Assembly (NCBI GenBank): GCA_019279435.1
Contig: JAAALK010000082.1
Location: forward strand, 81,998,989-82,062,988
Origin: Zizania palustris
Lineage: Eukaryota; Streptophyta; Magnoliopsida; Poales; Poaceae
Length of the DNA: 64,000 nucleotides
Direction of reading: 5' to 3'
Shown: one piece after another, positions 54,681 through 64,000 of the stretch
Layout of the letters: the number at the start of each line of letters is the position of its first letter
How positions within the stretch are numbered: position 1 is the first letter of the stretch
Notes under the pieces: model-generated
Seen by the model: the letters and a program-made list of their open reading frames with translations, nothing else
The model's database searches: none
What the model was told of the DNA's origin: nothing
Program-made: the position numbers and the translations under genes

Positions 54681-56634
54681 TGTTGGACCGGAAACGGCGA
54701 CCAGAGGGGGGGTGAATGGGAGCTTTTAAAAATTCGGGCTAAAATCTTAGCCTTCGGTTCTATTCTGTCTTCTGCGGAACAGGCTTCGAACACTACCTTC
54801 GAAGGTCTGGTTCGGAGGTACTTCGACACCTTCGAACACAGGCTTCGGAGGAGCAAAAGTTCGAAGCCAAGAAGACTTCGCTCCACTTACAACCCTCGAA
54901 AGTCTACTCTGCTAAGTCAGTGCAGGCTCCGCACACAGGGTGCTTCGAGCAGGCTTCGCACTTCACCCTTCGCAAGAGTGGACAGCCCTCTGAGGACTTC
55001 GACCAAATACTTAGCGACAGCAACTGGTGCTGGGCTTCGTACGCGAAGGTCTACACGCACACAAAACGGACCACGCAAGGGCTTCGACACAAGAAGCACT
55101 ACGGGAACAGAACAGGGCTTCGCTAGTAAGCAGCGAGGTCTTGCCTCGAGTTACACAGAGCGACAGCACACTGTAAAGCACACTTCGCGATAAATACACC
55201 CTTCGCCAAGACAGGCTCCGGTGAACTAATAACTAGCGAGGTATGCAACACGTGCTCAAGCAAAAACACAAAGAAGCAGGGCTTCTCCGCTTGAACAAGG
55301 AACACTGAATAAAATGAACTCAGAATGAATACAGCAAGGTCTGTCTACAGGAGCTCAACAGTAAATGCTCAAAGTGTTAAATGTTACCTACCGAGCCCCC
55401 ATATTTATAGCCCACGGCTTCATCCTAAGGAAGTGACTACTTTACCCCTAGGGTTTACAACAGATTTGTCTCTATAGAACTAAGGGGTACAAAAGGTAGT
55501 CCACCTTTATTTTGGAGGCTTCTCTGTCAGCTGCAGAGGGGACAGTGTCAGCCTTTTTCAGAACAGACAGTGTCAGCCTTTACAGAGTTGACTTCTGGAA
55601 CCTCCCAACGCACGCGAAGGTGCGGTAGCTTCGGCGAGAAGCCTGCAGCCTGATGGCCTTCGCTCCGCCGAAGAAATCCTTCGATACAGTGACGGTTTTG
55701 AGCCGAAGCCGTCAAAGCCCTTGGGCCTTCGCACCACCACCTCCGGAGTGGATCACCACGGCTTCGCAGCTACTCCGAGCTCGAACACCGTCCGTCCATG
55801 TACCGAAGCCATGCATGGCCGAAGCACCTCAAGTCATCCTCACTCCGAGGCCTCACCTTCGGAGTACCACCCTTCGAAGTCCCTTCTTCGTCCAAGGCCT
55901 CCGCATGAAGCATTCCATGAGCACTCCGTCGCAGTGCCTCTTCCCGAGCACACTCCTCGACGAGCCTCACCCGGACCATGCCTTCGATGCGCCTCGACTT
56001 CTGAGACCTTCGTCGGGCCACCTTCGAGTGTCTCCCTCCGGAGCACACTTTGAACACCTTGCCTCCACAGAGGATTTGATCCACCAACTCCGAAGTCACT
56101 CCATTCGGAGTACCTTCGAAGTGCCTCACCTCCGAGGACTTTGTCTCGGAGTACCTTCAGCCGGAGCCACGCTCCGCACTCTCTGCCTTCACCTGGCACG
56201 CCTCGACCCGAGGACCGACCCGGACCACCTTCGCAGCCACCGTGACGGAGCTCCCCGCTCCCCTGGCATCAAGCCACCCGCTTGACCCAAGTTCACCTGG
56301 CTCGAACCCTGTCCGTCACCTCCGAGGTCCCTGCGCACCACAGACAAGCAAACAAGTGTATCCAGTACTCCGGAGACCTCTCCGGGTTAGTAACCTCCGG
56401 TACACACTCCGGTGTACCGCCCAAAGTACCGAAGCCATCGGTACGAACCCTGTCATCGTGTACTGCCGGACCCCTCCGACAGGCACACTCCGCTGCACAG
56501 CTGCAGCAAGCAAACACCTCCGAACACCCTTCGGAGAACCACCTCCGAATCCCCTTCGGAGGTACCCTTCGAACAGAGGGTACAAAACCTGTCAATTACT
56601 CATCACAAAGACCGAAACCACCCTTGGTTTCTCA
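54681..56634 (-). repeat. Sire3 3' LTR (1954 bp)
   Basis: + strand TGTTGGACCGGAAACGG...GGTTTCTCA; on the minus strand it begins TGAGAAACC and ends GGTCCAACA. TATA box at 55402-55409. Dense in CTTCG/TTCGAAG motifs on both sides (54760-55200 and 55610-56580). Overlapping ORFs on both strands are low-complexity chance frames. Confidence 0.94.
55402..55409 (-). promoter_or_regulatory. TATA box in Sire3 LTR
   Basis: Minus strand GGGCTATAAATATGGGGGC. Confidence 0.75.
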
Positions 56635-56935
56635 ATCTCCCCCTTGATGAGTGCATTGACAACCAAATCGAAGCTCAAGAAAATGTAAAAATTTTAAGCA
56701 CACAAGTGACCATAAAAACTTAGAAAAGAGCCAAAGCATGTCACTTGATAAAAGAATTTTTTCTCCCCCTTTGAAAAAATAATAAAAGCCCCTTCGGCAA
56801 ATCTCTCTTTGGATAAAAACTCCCCCTGAGTTAAGCAAATTTTCTCCCCCTTTATGTCAAAAATTCTCCCCCTTTCGAAAAAGGATGCTTTCTTTGCGGC
56901 AGAGAACATAGCAAACCTCTCCCCCTTTGGCAATG
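56635..56935 (-). other. Sire3 multiple polypurine tracts
   Basis: Six minus-strand AGGGGGAG tracts near 56637, 56763, 56820, 56843, 56865 and 56919; the one at 56635-56644 abuts the LTR. Confidence 0.9.
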
Positions 56936-57812
56936 CAAGCATCAAGGAGCATTCAAAAGATGCAAAGCTTTGAAATGAATAGAATTGCAAAGACATATAA
57001 TGCAAAAATATGCCAAAATTAACACAAATGATCATGTGCGCAGCTCAATTTAACAATCTGTGAAACAAGATGATGTCATGTGATTTTGTCATTTTGAAGT
57101 GAAAGCATCACCACTTAATCACAGTAGCTAGACATGAGAAGGCAAGGACTGCGCAAAGCTAACAATTTCTACCCTAGACAGACAAGTCTTGTTCCAAAAA
57201 AAAGCTTTGAAAGCAAACTTGATGATTAATTAATCTTGATGTTCTTTTCTTAGTGCCAGGGGTTATTTGTTTGTCCACCTTATACTTTCCAATCAAGCCA
57301 AGCCGAGGCATGAATGCCATCTGAAGCTTAAGGCGGTGATTTTGGCATACACTGCACTATCCCAGTTCAGACCAAAGTGCAATGGTAAGCAGTCTAGAAT
57401 AGAGTAGTGCGACAAACAAACCCTCCTGGATCTTTTCATTGAAACCAGGCAAATCATGGATTTTTTATTTTGATTTTGATGAATTTAATATTTTGATGAA
57501 TATCCATGAATAAAGAACACAAGTTTTCAAGTTGCAAATTTTAGCATCCAAGGAACAGTGTCTTGCTGTCAAGTAGATAAAAGATAGCTAAAAGCAGTCC
57601 TGCCTAATCAAGCTAGATACAAGATTGTGCGATGAGCAAATTTTGATTTTTAGAAAATAAAACATCATGCACAATCAATGTTCCAGACATATTTCATAGA
57701 GCTGAGCTGACATGATTTCTTTTGAATTAAAAGCAGGCATATAATAGCAAAAGATGTAAGTGCAATTCCACACATAATGAGCATATGCAAGACAATTAAA
57801 ATCAGCTCCCCC
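56936..57812 (-). other. Sire3 3' internal region, non-coding
   Basis: AT-rich, no env-like or other credible gene. It contains the conserved block at 57254-57438. Confidence 0.7.
57254..57438 (-). repeat. Conserved block, Sire3 copy
   Basis: On the minus strand GAAAAGATCCAGGAGGG...AAATAACCCCTGGC, aligned by eye with BC 26886-27072 over its whole length. The small reading frame shared by the BC, AD and EF copies is broken here by a one-base change in length and a stop. Confidence 0.72.
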
Positions 57813-60800
57813 TCACAAAATGCCGTAAGGGTGACAAATGCCAAGTTCCCTACGCAAATAAGCAAATCGAGAAGCATCGAGGGGTTTTGTAAAAATGTCG
57901 GCAAGCTGGTGTTGGGTATCAACATATTGAAGTTCAATATCACCCTTCTCATTGTGATCTCTGAGAAAATGATACCGTACATCAATGTGTTTGGTTCTGG
58001 AGTGCTGAACCGGGTTGTTTGCAATACAAATAGCACTAGTGTTATCACAGAAAAGTGGAACACTCTTATAATCTAACCCGAAATCCCGCAAAGTGGAAAC
58101 CATCCACAAAATCTGAGAGCAACAGCTAGCTGCAGCAACATATTCGGCCTCAGCCGTCGATTGTGCAACACTAGACTGTTTGCGGGAAGACCAGCAAACC
58201 AGAGACGTACCCAGAAAATGACAAGTACCAGAGGTACTCTTCCTATCAATTCTACACCCAGCAAAGTCCGCATCAGAATAACCTCTAAGACATAAAGATG
58301 AAGACGATGAATACCATATGCCAAATTCAAGGGTGTGTTTGAGATACCTTAGAATGCGCTTAACCGCTTGGCGGTGCGAAGCTCGTGGTGAAGCCTGAAA
58401 ACGAGCGCACAGACATACTGCGAAGTGTATGTCCGGCCTAGTGGCAGTCAAGTAGAGGAGGGAGCCGATCATGCTTCGGAACTCCTTCTGATCTACGGCT
58501 TCTCCATCTTCGTCAGGGTCCAATGCTACAGAAGTAGCCATTGGAGTGGCGAGGGGCTTCGCATCGGACATGTCGAACTTCTTGAGCAGGTCCTTGGTGT
58601 ACTTTGTCTGGTGGACAAAAGTACCTTGTTTGCTTTGCTTGATTTGCAAACCAAGGAAAAAGGTGAGTTCACCCATCATCGACATTTCAAATTCCCTGCT
58701 CATGGTATCTGCAAACTCGGCAACCAAAGCATGAGAAGAGCCACCAAAGATGATATCATCCACATAAATCTGAACTAGGAGGAAATCTTTGCCATGCTTG
58801 AGAGTAAACAAAGTTTTATCAATAGAGCCCATCAAATACCCTCGCTCAAGCAGAAAAGACTTAAGTCTATCATACCAAGCCCGAGGGGCCTGCTTGAGTC
58901 CATAAAGAGCCTTATGAAGTTTAAGGACTTTATGTGGGTACTTGGGGTTTTCAAAACCAGGGGGTTGTTTTACATAAACATCTTCACCTATGAAGCCATT
59001 AAGAAAAGCACTTTTGACATCCATTTGATAGAGTTTGAATCCCCGGGATGTCGCAAAGGCAAGCAAAATCCTAATGGCCTCAAGGCGAGCAACAGGTGCA
59101 AAAGTTTCAGTAAAATCAATCCCTTCTAGTTGAGAAAAGCCCTGAGCTACGAGTCTAGCCTTGTTTCTAACTATAGTCCCATCCTCCCCTTGTTTATTTT
59201 TAAAAATCCATTTTGTTCCAATGAAATGAACATTTGGTGGAGGATCAACTAAAGTCCAGACTTGGTTTCTTTCAAAATTCTCAAGCTCTTCATGCATGGC
59301 ATTGATCCAACTAGAATCAGAAAGTGCATGACTAACATCTAAAGGCTCGAAAGAAGCAACAAAAGCAGCATTAGTGAAATGGGCATGAGAGCGTGTTACC
59401 CTTTGATCAAGCTCACCAATGATCTGCTCGGGAGGGTGCATCCTTTGGACATGATGTGGAGCCTCGCGGCGGGATGCAGTCTCCCCCTCAACTTGTGCGT
59501 TGGAATGGTCCAAGATGACCGATGTTGAGGTAGTCGCTTCGGGACCTCGTGCCGAAGTAGTAGAAGCGGGGTCAGCTTCGTGGGTCGATGTCGAGGGTAG
59601 TAGGGGTTCATCCTCGAACTCTCCGGGATCTTCGTCTTCGAATAGGGTCTGTTCCATGTCGTGTTCATTTGCCTGTTCAAGAGCAGAACTAACAGAGGGG
59701 GTTGATTCATCAAAAGTCACATCACATGACTCGATGACAGTGTTAGTTTCCAAGTTATAAACACGATAGGAATGACCATGAGTAGTATAGCCCAAAAAGA
59801 TCCCGTCAGAAGATCGCGACTCAAATTTATCCAAATTTCCACGCTTTAGGATGAAACAGCGACAGCCAAAAACTCGAAGATGAGTAACCTTGGGCTGTCT
59901 CCCAAAACGCAGCTCATAAGATGTCAAGTTTAAAATTGAGCGCAAGAAAATTCGGTTTGAGATGTAGCAAGCAGTGTTCATGGCCTCAGCCCAGAATTTT
60001 CTAGGAGTCCTATGCTCGTCAAGCATCGTCCTAGCCATCTCAACCAAAGTGCGGTTTTTCCTCTCAACAACACCATTCTGTTGAGGAACCCGCGGAGCAG
60101 AGAATTGATGTTCTATGCCATGCTCCATGCAAAAGTCAACAAAGAGACTATTTTTGAACTCGGTGCCATTATCGCTTCGAATGAATTTTAATGCACCTGG
60201 GAGTTCAGTGAACAGTCTCAAAGCCAAGCTCCGAAAGTGTGAAAACACTTCGTCCTTGCTGGCAAGAAAGAAGACCCAAGAGTAGCGAGAGAAATCGTCG
60301 ACAATAACTAAAACATACCACTTGCCGCCTAAAGAACTAACCCGAGAAGGACCTACAGTGTCCATATGGAGAAGTTCTCCGGGTTGTTCAGTCATCACTG
60401 TTGTGACTGGCGAATGTGAAGCGGCAATCATTTTACCATGTCGACAAAGAGCGCAAACTAAATTCTTCTCAAACTTGAGCTTGGGCAATCCTCGGATCAA
60501 ACCTAGGGCGCTCAGACGAGCGAGCAACTCAAAGCTCATATGCCCCAGTCTCCTATGCCACTTCCAAAGCTCAGAAGTCGAATGTGCAACAAGACAATGA
60601 GAAGAACCAGACGACCCAGAAAAATCAGCTCCAAAAACTCTCCCAACCCTAAAGATCTTACACACAACAACGCCATCAGAATTGAGCACTTGCGAAGTAT
60701 CGCGATGAAATCGCACTTCGAAGCCCTCATCAAGCAACTGAGATACAGACAGCAAATTGTATCCCAGGTTCTCAACCAATGCAACATCTTTGAGAGTGAA

Positions 60801-60980
60801 GTTCGAATTGATTCTTACCACACCTTTACCTTTCACTCTACTCCTTCGATTGTTTCCGAAGGTGATATGTTCCCTTTGCTTGGTTGTGGTGAGGCTGGAG
60901 AACCAATTTGCATCTCCGGTCATGTGGCGCGAACAACCGGAGTCCATGATCCACGTGCCCTCCAAGCCTCGACCTGTCGC
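57813..60980 (-). CDS. Sire3 pol: protease, integrase, RT, RNase H
   Basis: Open frame of 1050 codons from 60965 (TTG) in the same frame as gag, starting right after gag's UAG; it has no ATG of its own before the protease, so expression probably needs readthrough. Numbering from 60965: protease DSGCSRHMTG (8-17); integrase zinc finger H137, H142, C171, C174; integrase D202, D265, E301; acidic Ser-rich linker about 430-520; RT with D649 (MDVKSAFLNG) and YVDD 734-737; RNase H D898, E939, D974 and D1023. It ends LGICHPYGIL. It acts inside the virus-like particle to copy, then integrate, the element. No lesion seen; length is normal for Sirevirus pol. Confidence 0.95.
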   Translation of the reverse strand, partial: ATGRGLEGTWIMDSGCSRHMTGDANWFSSLTTTKQREHITFGNNRRSRVKGKGVVRINSNFTLKDVALVENLGYNLLSVSQLLDEGFEVRFHRDTSQVLNSDGVVVCKIFRVGRVFGADFSGSSGSSHCLVAHSTSELWKWHRRLGHMSFELLARLSALGLIRGLPKLKFEKNLVCALCRHGKMIAASHSPVTTVMTEQPGELLHMDTVGPSRVSSLGGKWYVLVIVDDFSRYSWVFFLASKDEVFSHFRSLALRLFTELPGALKFIRSDNGTEFKNSLFVDFCMEHGIEHQFSAPRVPQQNGVVERKNRTLVEMARTMLDEHRTPRKFWAEAMNTACYISNRIFLRSILNLTSYELRFGRQPKVTHLRVFGCRCFILKRGNLDKFESRSSDGIFLGYTTHGHSYRVYNLETNTVIESCDVTFDESTPSVSSALEQANEHDMEQTLFEDEDPGEFEDEPLLPSTSTHEADPASTTSARGPEATTSTSVILDHSNAQVEGETASRREAPHHVQRMHPPEQIIGELDQRVTRSHAHFTNAAFVASFEPLDVSHALSDSSWINAMHEELENFERNQVWTLVDPPPNVHFIGTKWIFKNKQGEDGTIVRNKARLVAQGFSQLEGIDFTETFAPVARLEAIRILLAFATSRGFKLYQMDVKSAFLNGFIGEDVYVKQPPGFENPKYPHKVLKLHKALYGLKQAPRAWYDRLKSFLLERGYLMGSIDKTLFTLKHGKDFLLVQIYVDDIIFGGSSHALVAEFADTMSREFEMSMMGELTFFLGLQIKQSKQGTFVHQTKYTKDLLKKFDMSDAKPLATPMATSVALDPDEDGEAVDQKEFRSMIGSLLYLTATRPDIHFAVCLCARFQASPRASHRQAVKRILRYLKHTLEFGIWYSSSSSLCLRGYSDADFAGCRIDRKSTSGTCHFLGTSLVCWSSRKQSSVAQSTAEAEYVAAASCCSQILWMVSTLRDFGLDYKSVPLFCDNTSAICIANNPVQHSRTKHIDVRYHFLRDHNEKGDIELQYVDTQHQLADIFTKPLDASRFAYLRRELGICHPYGIL

Positions 60981-60983
60981 CTA
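60981..60983 (-). other. UAG separating Sire3 gag and pol in one frame
   Basis: CAT GTG TAG GCG ACA on the minus strand. Gag and pol are in the same phase on either side, so a single stop divides them. Confidence 0.9.
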
Positions 60984-63443
60984 CACATGATAAGAACGCC
61001 TCGATCGCTCAGTGCTGGGGTGAGTAAAATAATGACGAGGCATCCAGCACTGAGTGACACGAGTAGTAGGCACAGTAAAAGTAGACGGTCTACGCACATA
61101 AAAATCAGAATGGTGGAAAGTGCGAGGTCTACCTACATGCAAAGAACTCAAAGCATGTCGAGGTCTCCTACTCTGACGAGGTACAAAGCTACTCGCCCGA
61201 GGTCTACCACCATATGGAACATGGTGAACACCTCGAGGAGCAAAACCTCTCCGAGAAGCACGAGGAGCCTCGAAAACAGGACGAGAGTGATACTCAGACT
61301 CATGCCTACCTAAAGATGGGTAATGCATGTCCTGATAGCTCATCGCCTGTGCACGTCGCTCATCCTTGATGCGACGGAAACAGAAACCAATCAAATGACC
61401 CGCCCTCTGACAATAAGAACAGTGAAACACTCTCCTGGGGGCACTCTCATGGGTCATAGGAGCAACTCTCACAGGCTCCTTGGATTTCTTCTGAGTGGCT
61501 TTCTTGGGAGGATTTTTCTTGGTAGAAGGAGTGGTTTTCTTTGGTGGATGGGTAGGCTTTTTGGCTGATGGGGTGTCCAACAGAGCTCTTTCTTTCTCTA
61601 GGGTGGTGGGAGAGGTGAAAACAGTTTTGGGCTTACTATCTGAAGCTATCCTCTCAAAACCCAAACCTAGAGCTACCCCGGCTCTATCAGCACACAACTT
61701 GGTCTTGGCCAAGAGCAAATCCATCCTACCCTTCCCCTCAGTACATTTGTTCACCACAGAAAGAAGGTATTCATTTTCAGACATGAGGTTTTCAGCTCGC
61801 TCTCTGACAGTGCCTAGCTGGTCCTTAAGGGTGATGCAAGTGTCACAAACAGGTTGCACATCCTTAGAACTACCGGCCCTCTCCAATCTAGCCTCTAAAT
61901 CATGAACATGCTTATCACGTAAATTAATGCTATCGCGTAATAAAGAGCAGTTCATGCAATCAATAACATCATGAGGTCTAGAATCCACCTCCAAAAGCTG
62001 CTTCTGTGCAGTCTCAAGCTCAGAAAGAGTTTGAGCATGAACAGAACGCAACTGAGCAAGCTCACTCATGACAACAGAACATGATTCACATTCAGCATCA
62101 TCAAACTTAGACTTAAGCATGGCATATTCAGTAGAAATATTTTCTAGCCTAAGTCTAAGGTCTTTTCTTTCTCTAGCAGCTTGCACAAGTAATCTATCCT
62201 GACCTAGCACTACTTCATTCAGCTCATCTAATTTAATTAGAAGCTGGTCAGATGATAGGTTTACCTTAGATGAGTCAAGCTCATCGCCGCTGTGATCGCT
62301 GTCGGCCATGAAGCAAAGGCCGGTGAAGTCACGTCCCTTTTTGTCCTTCTTGTCCTCCTTCCTTGGGGACTCCTCCTCCTCAGAGCTCGACTCCTCAGTT
62401 GAGGATGTGTCGATGTCGCTGAGAGCAGCAACAAAAGCTCTGGAAGCGGCCTTGGCTACTTTCTTAGCCATCTTGCCGCGCTTGCCCTTCACAAAGGGCT
62501 TCCTCTCCTTTTTGTGGAATTTGGGGCGGTCACTCTCATCTCTCTTTTTGACCTTGGGGCAATTGGCCTTAATGTGAGAAGTGTCGCCACATTCATAGCA
62601 ACCACTAAAACCACTTCTCCTCTGATCCCGTCTCTCATGATGAAAGCGGGTGAACCTCCGGGCAATGAGAGCAAGCTCATCATCAGCTAGAGTGTCCACC
62701 TGCTCCTTTGTGACGGAGACCAGGGAGGACAAAGCAAAACCATCTGCAAGAACACAAGTGCCTGATGTGCTTGGTTCTGCAGTGGTGCCACGGCTAGTGC
62801 TAGAAACCAATGCCAATGGCTGTGGCAAAGAGCTTCTGTGCACTGCAAGAGATGCCTTAGCAATCTCTGTGGACTTCAGCTTGCTAAAGAGTTCATCACA
62901 GGTCAATGTGTCATAGCCTGTGGACTCCTCAATGCTGGATATCTTCACCTCCCATATGCTACGGTCAAAAGCATAGAGAAGCTTGATAGCCCTATCATGA
63001 TCACTGTAAGCAAGCGTCCCGTTGGATCGCAAGTTACTCACTATCGCGTCAAAGCGAGAAAACATGGCATCTACAGATTCACCAGGTGCCTGCACAAACA
63101 GCTGATACTGTTGATTGTAGGTGCTTTGGCGCCTGGCCTTAATCTGAGCAGAGCCCTCATGAAAGACAGTGAGTGTTGTCCAAATTTCCCTAGCAGTCCT
63201 AAGGTGCTGCACCCTATCAAACTCACTCCGACTCAGACCAATGAACAGTATGTTCCTTGCCTTCGAGTTGGCAATATAGTGATCTTTTTCAGTTTGAGTG
63301 GTGCGGGTATCAGGGATGGAGTATTGTGAGTCCACAATCTCCCAAATTGCATTTCCTTGGCTTAACAAGTAAGCCTCCATGCGCACCTTCCAGTATGCAA
63401 AATCTGTCCCATCGAACAGAGGAATTTTACTGCCTCTATCCAT
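60981..63443 (-). CDS. Sire3 gag
   Basis: 820 aa from ATG 63443, 48 nt past the primer site. N-terminal Gag domain (about 1-195: LFDGTDFAYWKVRMEAYLLS, AREIWTTL, ESVDAMFSRFDAIV). Zinc knuckle CYECGDTSHIKANC at 282-295 and a second, CSYCQRAGHLIGFC, at 675-688, both C-x2-C-x4-H-x4-C. Between them lie a basic stretch, an acidic Ser-rich stretch (about 340-390) and a long coiled coil (about 400-620). The tail is Arg/Pro-rich. It forms the particle and binds genomic RNA. Large Gag with two knuckles around a coiled coil is typical of Sireviruses. Uninterrupted. Confidence 0.95.
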   Translation of the reverse strand: MDRGSKIPLFDGTDFAYWKVRMEAYLLSQGNAIWEIVDSQYSIPDTRTTQTEKDHYIANSKARNILFIGLSRSEFDRVQHLRTAREIWTTLTVFHEGSAQIKARRQSTYNQQYQLFVQAPGESVDAMFSRFDAIVSNLRSNGTLAYSDHDRAIKLLYAFDRSIWEVKISSIEESTGYDTLTCDELFSKLKSTEIAKASLAVHRSSLPQPLALVSSTSRGTTAEPSTSGTCVLADGFALSSLVSVTKEQVDTLADDELALIARRFTRFHHERRDQRRSGFSGCYECGDTSHIKANCPKVKKRDESDRPKFHKKERKPFVKGKRGKMAKKVAKAASRAFVAALSDIDTSSTEESSSEEEESPRKEDKKDKKGRDFTGLCFMADSDHSGDELDSSKVNLSSDQLLIKLDELNEVVLGQDRLLVQAARERKDLRLRLENISTEYAMLKSKFDDAECESCSVVMSELAQLRSVHAQTLSELETAQKQLLEVDSRPHDVIDCMNCSLLRDSINLRDKHVHDLEARLERAGSSKDVQPVCDTCITLKDQLGTVRERAENLMSENEYLLSVVNKCTEGKGRMDLLLAKTKLCADRAGVALGLGFERIASDSKPKTVFTSPTTLEKERALLDTPSAKKPTHPPKKTTPSTKKNPPKKATQKKSKEPVRVAPMTHESAPRRVFHCSYCQRAGHLIGFCFRRIKDERRAQAMSYQDMHYPSLGRHESEYHSRPVFEAPRASRRGFAPRGVHHVPYGGRPRASSFVPRQSRRPRHALSSLHVGRPRTFHHSDFYVRRPSTFTVPTTRVTQCWMPRHYFTHPSTERSRRSYHV

Positions 63444-63490
63444 GTCGCCAACAGATCACAAAACCGGTTAAGGTCAACTAGTGATCTTAA

Positions 63491-63506
63491 CCAAGCTCTG
63501 ATACCA
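63491..63506 (-). other. Sire3 primer binding site
   Basis: Minus strand TGGTATCAGAGCTTGG, two bases after the 5' LTR; initiator methionine tRNA type. Confidence 0.92.
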
Positions 63507-63508
63507 AT

Positions 63509-64000
63509 TGTTGGACCGGAAACGGCGACCAGAGGGGGGGTGAATGGGAGCTTTTAAAAATTCGGGCTAAAATCTTAGCCTTCGGTTCTATTCTGTCTTC
63601 TGCGGAACAGGCTTCGAACACTACCTTCGAAGGTCTGGTTCGGAGGTACTTCGACACCTTCGAACACAGGCTTCGGAGGAGCAAAAGTTCGAAGCCAAGA
63701 AGACTTCGCTCCACTTACAACCCTCGAAAGTCTACTCTGCTAAGTCAGTGCAGGCTCCGCACACAGGGTGCTTCGAGCAGGCTTCGCACTTCACCCTTCG
63801 CAAGAGTGGACAGCCCTCTGAGGACTTCGACCAAATACTTAGCGACAGCAACTGGTGCTGGGCTTCGTACGCGAAGGTCTACACGCACACAAAACGGACC
63901 ACGCAAGGGCTTCGACACAAGAAGCACTACGGGAACAGAACAGGGCTTCGCTAGTAAGCAGCGAGGTCTTGCCTCGAGTTACACAGAGCGACAGCACACT
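63509..64000 (-). repeat. Sire3 5' LTR, first 492 bp from its inner end
   Basis: Identical by eye to 54681-55172; continues past the window. Confidence 0.95.

Larger units (their letters stand above)
54681..64000 (-). mobile_element. Sirevirus Sire3, structurally intact, runs off right edge
   Basis: Minus strand: 5' LTR (64000-63509, partial), primer site, gag 63443-60981, in-phase UAG, pol to 57813, 3' region, multiple polypurine tracts, 3' LTR 56634-54681. Gag and pol have no internal stop or frameshift and all catalytic residues are present. The 492 bp of 5' LTR visible equal 54681-55172 with no difference that I can find. Predicted full length is about 10.8 kb. Left target flank GTATG (54676-54680). 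It is diverged from the AD/BC/EF family. The best candidate for a recently active element here. Confidence 0.95.

Noticed and set aside
55653..56285. 210-aa + strand ORF
   Set aside because: Lies in the Sire3 LTR, on the strand opposite to its transcription; Pro/Ser/Arg-rich product of the CTTCG-rich repeat content.
1..64000. Host genes, rRNA, CRISPR arrays, integrated pararetrovirus, DNA transposons
   Set aside because: Every stretch can be assigned to one of the LTR elements; no coat or movement protein, transposase of DNA elements, or regular spacer array was seen.

Overview
This window is plant nuclear DNA made almost entirely of nested LTR retrotransposons. I see no host gene, rRNA, tRNA or CRISPR array. 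The mix points to a monocot, most likely a grass with a large repeat-rich genome (inference): Tat-lineage Ty3/gypsy elements with an antisense gene like that of maize Grande, a Tekay/Del-type chromovirus, and several Sireviruses (Ty1/copia).

Layout. (1) 1-9903, + strand: the 3' part of a Tat element (Tat-1). It holds gag/protease, pol, a tandem repeat, an antisense gene that reads as four exons, and the 3' LTR. It sits in (2) a minus-strand Tat-related element (T4; 5' LTR 9979-11277, gag cut at 9904). T4 in turn sits in the 5' LTR of (3) T3, an old + strand Tat-type element that is the backbone of the window. T3 pieces are at 11278-12462, 35164-35201, 35849-37529 and 41549-45064, and its gag reading frame resumes after two of the insertions. 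(4) Sirevirus AD (12463-35158, TSD TCGTC) interrupts T3 gag, and a second Sirevirus of the same family, BC (18425-29674, TSD CAAGG), interrupts AD's integrase region. (5) A solo LTR (35202-35843, TSD ATATC) and an internally deleted minus-strand Sirevirus EF (37530-41543, TSD GACCC) also sit in T3. (6) At 45065 T3 is cut by another LTR of the solo-LTR family. That LTR is cut at 45452 by a minus-strand chromovirus, whose 5' LTR is cut at 54681 by (7) a minus-strand Sirevirus, Sire3, which runs off the right edge.

State of the elements. T3, AD, BC, EF and the chromovirus carry frameshifts and stops, many of them consistent with C-to-T decay at CG or CAG sites. Sire3 is the exception. Gag (820 aa) and pol (1050 codons) are open, all expected catalytic residues are present, and the visible 492 bp of its second LTR match the first base for base by eye, so it looks very young and possibly autonomous.

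Most notable: the spliced antisense gene with its own TATA box inside Tat-1; an extra ORF between primer site and gag in the chromovirus; a UAG between gag and pol at the same place in two divergent Sirevirus families; a roughly 190-bp conserved block in the Sirevirus 3' internal region with no convincing coding explanation; and a 13-bp palindrome repeated about a dozen times in the T4 LTR.
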